Shown: piece after piece, positions 55,960-60,000 of the stretch | Layout: each line of letters begins with the position of its first letter | Numbering within the stretch: the first letter of the stretch is position 1 | From: Adiantum capillus-veneris | Lineage: Eukaryota; Streptophyta; Polypodiopsida; Polypodiales; Pteridaceae | Assembly (NCBI GenBank): GCA_014529385.2 | Contig: CM043944.1 | Location: forward strand, 58,208,268-58,268,267 | Direction: 5' to 3' | DNA: 60,000 nucleotides | Made by a program: the position numbers and the translations under genes | Notes under the pieces: generated by a model | What the model was told of the DNA's origin: nothing | Database searches by the model: none | The model's input: only the letters and a program-made list of their open reading frames with translations

Positions 55960-56796
55960 CGCGACAAAAGCGGGATATCAAGTTCTAATTGCAGGAAAAG
56001 TGTTATATCAATACTCTTGGCCGGATTTGTGAGGATTAAGCTCCATAAGCTTGAGATTTGCCCTAGTAGTGCTGCTAATGGCAAGAATTGTGATCTGGAA
56101 CAATTGAAGAAGTTTCTTGACGATTTCAATTCTAATGGATTTGATAAAAATCGAGTAGTTGCAGATTTGCCACAAATGCTAGAATTAGTTTAGGGATGTT
56201 TGCAGAAAGCGAAAGCCATGCAGATAAAAAAGAAAATTGATGATGCTGTAGAGCTAGCACTTGATGTTGTATGGGACCAGTATCATATTTTTCAGGGATA
56301 TGATCCAGAAGGTTTTATTGCATGTTATGAAGCTAAGATGAAGAGCCGAAATGTTCCAAAAAATCGGATGATTGCAGCTTTTGAAGAGGTTGTAAACTCA
56401 GATTTTAAAAAGCAGGTTCAAGAACTGGTAGAAGCATATCCCACACGGTGGGACTATTTTGCAGAATAATTTATTCGTAAAATTTCAAGGATTCTAGATC
56501 TGGAAATAAAAGAGATTATTGAATGAAGCCAGGTTGTCTTCAGTAAAGGTGAAGGGGATCAGATGCAGTTCCTGAACTATGATGAATTTTGCAAACACAT
56601 TTTTGCAAGAAGCAAAGCCAAAGAGAATGCGGAATTGGAAGTAGCAGATTCAATTTCAGAGGAGCATATTATGAGTAACGAAGAAAAGGTAAACAATGAA
56701 TTTAATGCTGAAATAGAATTATATGAATTTTTTTCAAAGATTGCTGGCATGGACGCTGTCGTGCTGTGGCACATATATAGTGGGAACGGGCATTAA
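55960..56796 (+). pseudogene. Gag-like remnant of a gypsy-type element
   Basis: Three open segments interrupted by stops (near 56,194, 56,469 and 56,525). The central one (GYDPEGFIACYEAKMKSRN, NRMIAAFEEVV, LVEAYPTRWDYFAE) follows the gag capsid pattern seen at 59,150-59,340 (QFNGKDVTKYLREYVKEM). Its last part is acidic and unrecognised. There are no protease or RT regions. This identification rests on a general pattern and is moderate. Confidence 0.4.
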
Positions 56797-57660
56797 ACAA
56801 TTTATATTGTGACTTTTTGACGCATAAGTATACTTCATATAATACACATATGCATAAATAAAAGCTTTCTACCATACCTTAGTATTTACCTTTGAAGTAA
56901 TATAAATGTACATTACTATTAGAAAGTACTGCAAGAGAAGTATCAATGATTGTGCCTCTTTTTGTCTGGGGGAAAAGCATTTGTATATTTCTTCTAATAG
57001 CTCAGCTATACCCTACCATATATAAATTATTTTCTTCTTTTCACATTTATCTAATAATATAACCCTTCAATAATGCATACCTTCTTGGATACATACAAGA
57101 GGGAAGGGCCTACTAGAAGACTTTATGAAAAGGAAGATCCAAAACTTCTTGGACCATCCTAATTTGAAAATTTTGAACTAAGGGCATGGAGAAAAGGCCA
57201 TAACCAAGTCAAGCTCTTTTAGTAGGCCAATTTTTCCTTTTGAAGCATGTCAATCCGAGTTACAGGTCAAAAGCTACAGGGAAAACAGTGAAAATTCCTC
57301 TCACAACTACACTGCAAGAAGAGATGGTAAACAGGTGAATCAAGTGAAAAGAGGTAATCTTGGTCTTTTTCTATAAAATAAGATATTTGGAGGATAAAAG
57401 ACACAAGCATATGAATGTGACACCTCAAAGATGCCTTGAAGGACAAGACACACAAGACACACAAGTTGGGACCCCCAGCTGGAGCCACACAGAAGATGCC
57501 TAGGTGGGGCCCACATACATCATGCACCCACATGGAGCCTCAACGACCAAAAATGCTGAATTTCATGATATTTTGAGTCCTAATATTGCCCATTTTAAGA
57601 AATATCCGAAAAACATTTGATTTGGGCTAACTCTTTAGCCTAATCAAGTGATTATGTAAA
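56797..57660. other. No gene seen
   Basis: AT-rich to 57,060, then sequence of LTR type. It probably contains the left part of the 5' LTR of the plus-strand gypsy element, whose start could not be defined without the partner LTR. Confidence 0.35.
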
Positions 57661-57675
57661 ACATGGCCCCTCACC

Positions 57676-57683
57676 TATAAAAA
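57676..57683 (+). promoter_or_regulatory. TATA box of the plus-strand gypsy element
   Basis: CACCTATAAAAAGGGC, a strong TATA context. Initiation would be near 57,705-57,715, upstream of the small ORFs and gag. Confidence 0.5.
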
Positions 57684-58306
57684 GGGCAACCTTCTCTTCA
57701 TTGGGGCAAGTTATGAGTGAGTGAGAATAGCTCAATTCCATAGTGACACACTCATCTTAGTGCCACACTTTCTCTTGAAGAAAGGCTGAAGTCTTGCCTC
57801 ATCTTCTCTCTCCATTAAGGTGGAGGCGATTGCTCTCATGTAAGATATATGTTGCTAGTTTTACTTTCATTTGCATATCTAGTCCAATACTTGTCTCTAA
57901 CTCTATCTCTATCTCTCATTATCTATCTTTAATACCACCACCACACTTAGATCTATCTCTAATTCTATCTTTACTCGTCCTTTCATCTCTCTTGTTGTGT
58001 CCTAATTGTTTCATTGGAAGCTATTCAATCAGCAACCTTGTCAATGTAATGGGTACAACCTTCTTGCGGGAAACAATTATGTGTACAAGGTTAGTAACCA
58101 TATCTTCATCTTCCACAAGCATCTCTCTCTCTTAAGGTTCCCATTATCTTCCACAAACTCTAGAATCTCCTTGCTACAGGTACTTCTCTCCCCGCAGTAT
58201 CCTTATTGCCTAAGGGCAACAATAGGGCTTGGGAGATAAACTCTCTTCTTCTTCTCCTTTCACTTCTTTCACACCTTTATCTTTGAACATACTAAGTATA
58301 TCATTG

Positions 58307-58531
58307 ATGAATAACCATAATCCACATAGATTTAATTTCTTTCAATTCCATTCAGTGCAATCTATTAGGGTCAACATTTGGATTAGTCGAAAGATTCACT
58401 TTCAACAACGCATAGTGTTTCTATTTGGTCCTGAAAGGCTCAACGAAATACTTCTCTCACCAGATCCCATCATACTACCTATTTTTGACTATGACTTCTC
58501 TTTTGATGTGAATGTGGTTATTTTATTATGA
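58307..58531 (+). CDS. Gypsy leader small ORF, type A, in a second element
   Basis: A 74-residue ORF starting at MNNHNPHRF. It aligns with the type A ORF of the minus-strand gypsy (10,289-10,507). ISRKIHFQQR is identical, then FGPERLNEIL, SPDPIILPIFDY and SFDVNVVILL. Nucleotides differ mostly at third codon positions. Its stop overlaps the type B start (ATGA at 58,528-58,531). In this element type A precedes type B, the reverse of the minus-strand element. Confidence 0.6.
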   Translation: MNNHNPHRFNFFQFHSVQSIRVNIWISRKIHFQQRIVFLFGPERLNEILLSPDPIILPIFDYDFSFDVNVVILL

Positions 58532-58740
58532 ATCAAGAGGATTTGTACTCACAACTAATCCCAATCGCTAGACAAAACATATACATTATAGTAAGCACAA
58601 AGCTACAGTTCCAAAGAGCAATCCGTAGCTTATTTGGACAACAAAGATTAAATATCATTAACTGATACATTAACCCTTTATCCTACCCATGATACGATAT
58701 GATCGTAATCTCGATGTTTTCATTTTTGTTTTGTTCTGAC
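58528..58740 (+). pseudogene. Gypsy leader small ORF, type B, broken copy
   Basis: Begins MNQEDLYSQLIPIARQ and continues with IIVSTKLQFQR, matching the type B ORF at 10,529-10,741. An in-frame TGA follows near 58,663, and the frame is disturbed beyond it. Remnants of NP and DMVFIFVLF-like sequence persist to about 58,740. Confidence 0.55.
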
Positions 58741-58942
58741 TATCTTTCATGAGTTCTCTCCATCACATGTGTGTTTGCAAGGAAAAGTGAGCGGCTTCTT
58801 TGGCTACATTTCTTCTTTAGCTCTAGAAGCTATGTTATCTACATCTTAGCTCCTTCTCATAACCCTTGAGCTTCCTCAAAAACTCTCACAGCAAGAAGCC
58901 CGGTGCCATTCTGGCAAGACCGCCAACTTCTTGACATATTTT

Positions 58943-58960
58943 TGGTGAACCCGACGCGAA
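58943..58960 (+). promoter_or_regulatory. Possible primer-binding site
   Basis: TTTTTGGTGAACCCGACGCG follows CTTGACA, which could be an LTR end, and stands 30 bases before the gag ATG. If this is the PBS, the two small ORFs lie inside the LTR in this element, unlike the minus-strand one. Uncertain. Confidence 0.35.
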
Positions 58961-58989
58961 ATTGCCAGGGTGAGATTTTTTGCGTAACC

Positions 58990-60000
58990 ATGGGTGAGCA
59001 TGTTGAGCAACAGGGTATGCATTTTGACCCAGCAACAATGCAAATGTTTCAAGCATTTGCAATGTTCATGCAACAACAACATGCTTTTGAAAGAAGGGAG
59101 ATTTCAGCAACGAAGGCCATACAAGCGGTTGTCAACAGAATGGATCAGTTCAATGGCAAAGATGTAACGAAGTACTTACGCGAGTATGTGAAAGAGATGG
59201 AGCTGCATCACGTGTCAGAAGGTGAGATGATTCAAAGCTTTGAGCTAGTTGTTGCTCCAAAAATAGGGAGCATGTTAGGGAAATTAAAGATGGGCATGGG
59301 AGAAATTGGGAAGAACTCAAAGTAGCTTTAAAGGAGGAATATTTCATGGAGGACTCGGAGAGAGTGGCCAAAAGGATATTCTTAGAATGGGTAGTCAAGC
59401 CAAAGCAAGGACTATCAATAACAGAGCTACTTAGGGAATTTGCGTGGCGCTATGTACAACTCACCAGGACAGAGAGGGCTACACGTCTAGATACAGAGAA
59501 GACAAATCTTTTCTTACAATCCGCAGGTAAAGAGTTTCAAGAAAATTTGGAGCTTCTCCTTGAAGATAAAGATGCGGAGCAAGGACTCAAGACCAACTCA
59601 AATGAAGTTGAAGGTGCTGTCTCATTGCTTGCCAAACGACAAAGAAGAAGGGACAAGATGGTAGTAAACACTACAAGTCCTTCAACCTCAACTTCTGAAA
59701 AAATGGTAAAGCCTACTTATATAGCTCCTAAGTTTGATGAGTCTATGCTAGATGAACTTGTGAAGGGAATGCGTGACTTGAAGGTGAAACTTGCAAAGCT
59801 TGAAGAAAAAGGCACACCATCAGGGTCACTTCTTAGGCAAAGACAACAGCCCAAGGAAGGGTTTGTTAATAGATGTATTTGGTGTGATAGTATAGACCAT
59901 GTAAGAAGGGATTGTGATGATTTTCGTGATGCTTTGTCAAAAAACATTGTCTTTTTTAAGGATGGTAAAATCCACTTAAGAGAGACAGGTCTACCCTTGA
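58990..60000 (+). pseudogene. Gypsy gag, frameshifted, running off the right edge
   Basis: Starts MGEHVEQQGMHFDP. The gag core (QFNGKDVTKYLREYVKEM, EMIQSFELVVAP) is in frame to about 59,260, where the frame shifts; the true continuation (REIKDGHGRNWEELK, EYFMEDSERVAKRIFLEW) is in another frame. A long charged linker follows, then a CCHC knuckle near 59,872-59,914 (CIWCDSIDHVRRDC). It is a different gag subfamily from the minus-strand element. Protease and pol, if present, lie beyond the window. Confidence 0.75.

Overview
The window looks like repeat-rich nuclear DNA from a land plant. Evidence: Ty3/gypsy and Ty1/copia retrotransposons, long AT-rich non-coding stretches, GT-AG introns, and a hierarchical satellite with about 50, 433 and 866 bp periods. 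The mix (Tat-like gypsy with two RNase H domains, a DUF7869-type protein, megabase-style satellite) fits a large-genome non-seed plant such as a fern or lycophyte best. That assignment is inference, since no host marker gene is present.

Layout. (1) 1-14,899: a tandem array of one young Ty3/gypsy family on the minus strand. It reads, from high to low coordinates: 5'-truncated pol remnant, LTR, complete internal region with an intact 1,756-residue gag-pol, LTR, then a second gag running off the left edge. The two 2.66 kb LTRs differ at about six sites. Each leader between PBS and gag carries two small related ORFs. (2) 14,900-50,100: a block unlike the rest, with genes set among satellite built from a short motif (core CCACCACTTGTCC). 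The genes are two FCP1-like HAD paralogues (one with a SAP-like tail), a spliced gene reconstructed here that joins a ParB/DGQHR-like domain, an amino-methyltransferase-like domain and a SET domain, and a 1,075-residue DUF7869-type protein with a DDE-like acidic motif series. The satellite lies in one orientation on the left (16.9-20.7 kb) and in the opposite orientation on the right (24-46.8 kb). It also fills an intron. (3) 50,400-54,830: two decayed Ty1/copia fragments in opposite orientations. (4) 55,900-60,000: a gag-like remnant, then the 5' part of another gypsy element on the plus strand whose leader carries the same two small ORFs in the reverse order.

Main hypothesis: block 2 is all or part of a large multi-gene mobile element. 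Its putative nuclease/transposase (46.9 kb) and chromatin- or DNA-modifying proteins travel with arrays of a short motif that could be its binding sites. No terminal inverted repeats or target-site duplication were identified, so this remains inference. The second notable result is a pair of homologous leader ORFs shared by two diverged gypsy elements with mostly synonymous differences, which points to real, selected small proteins.
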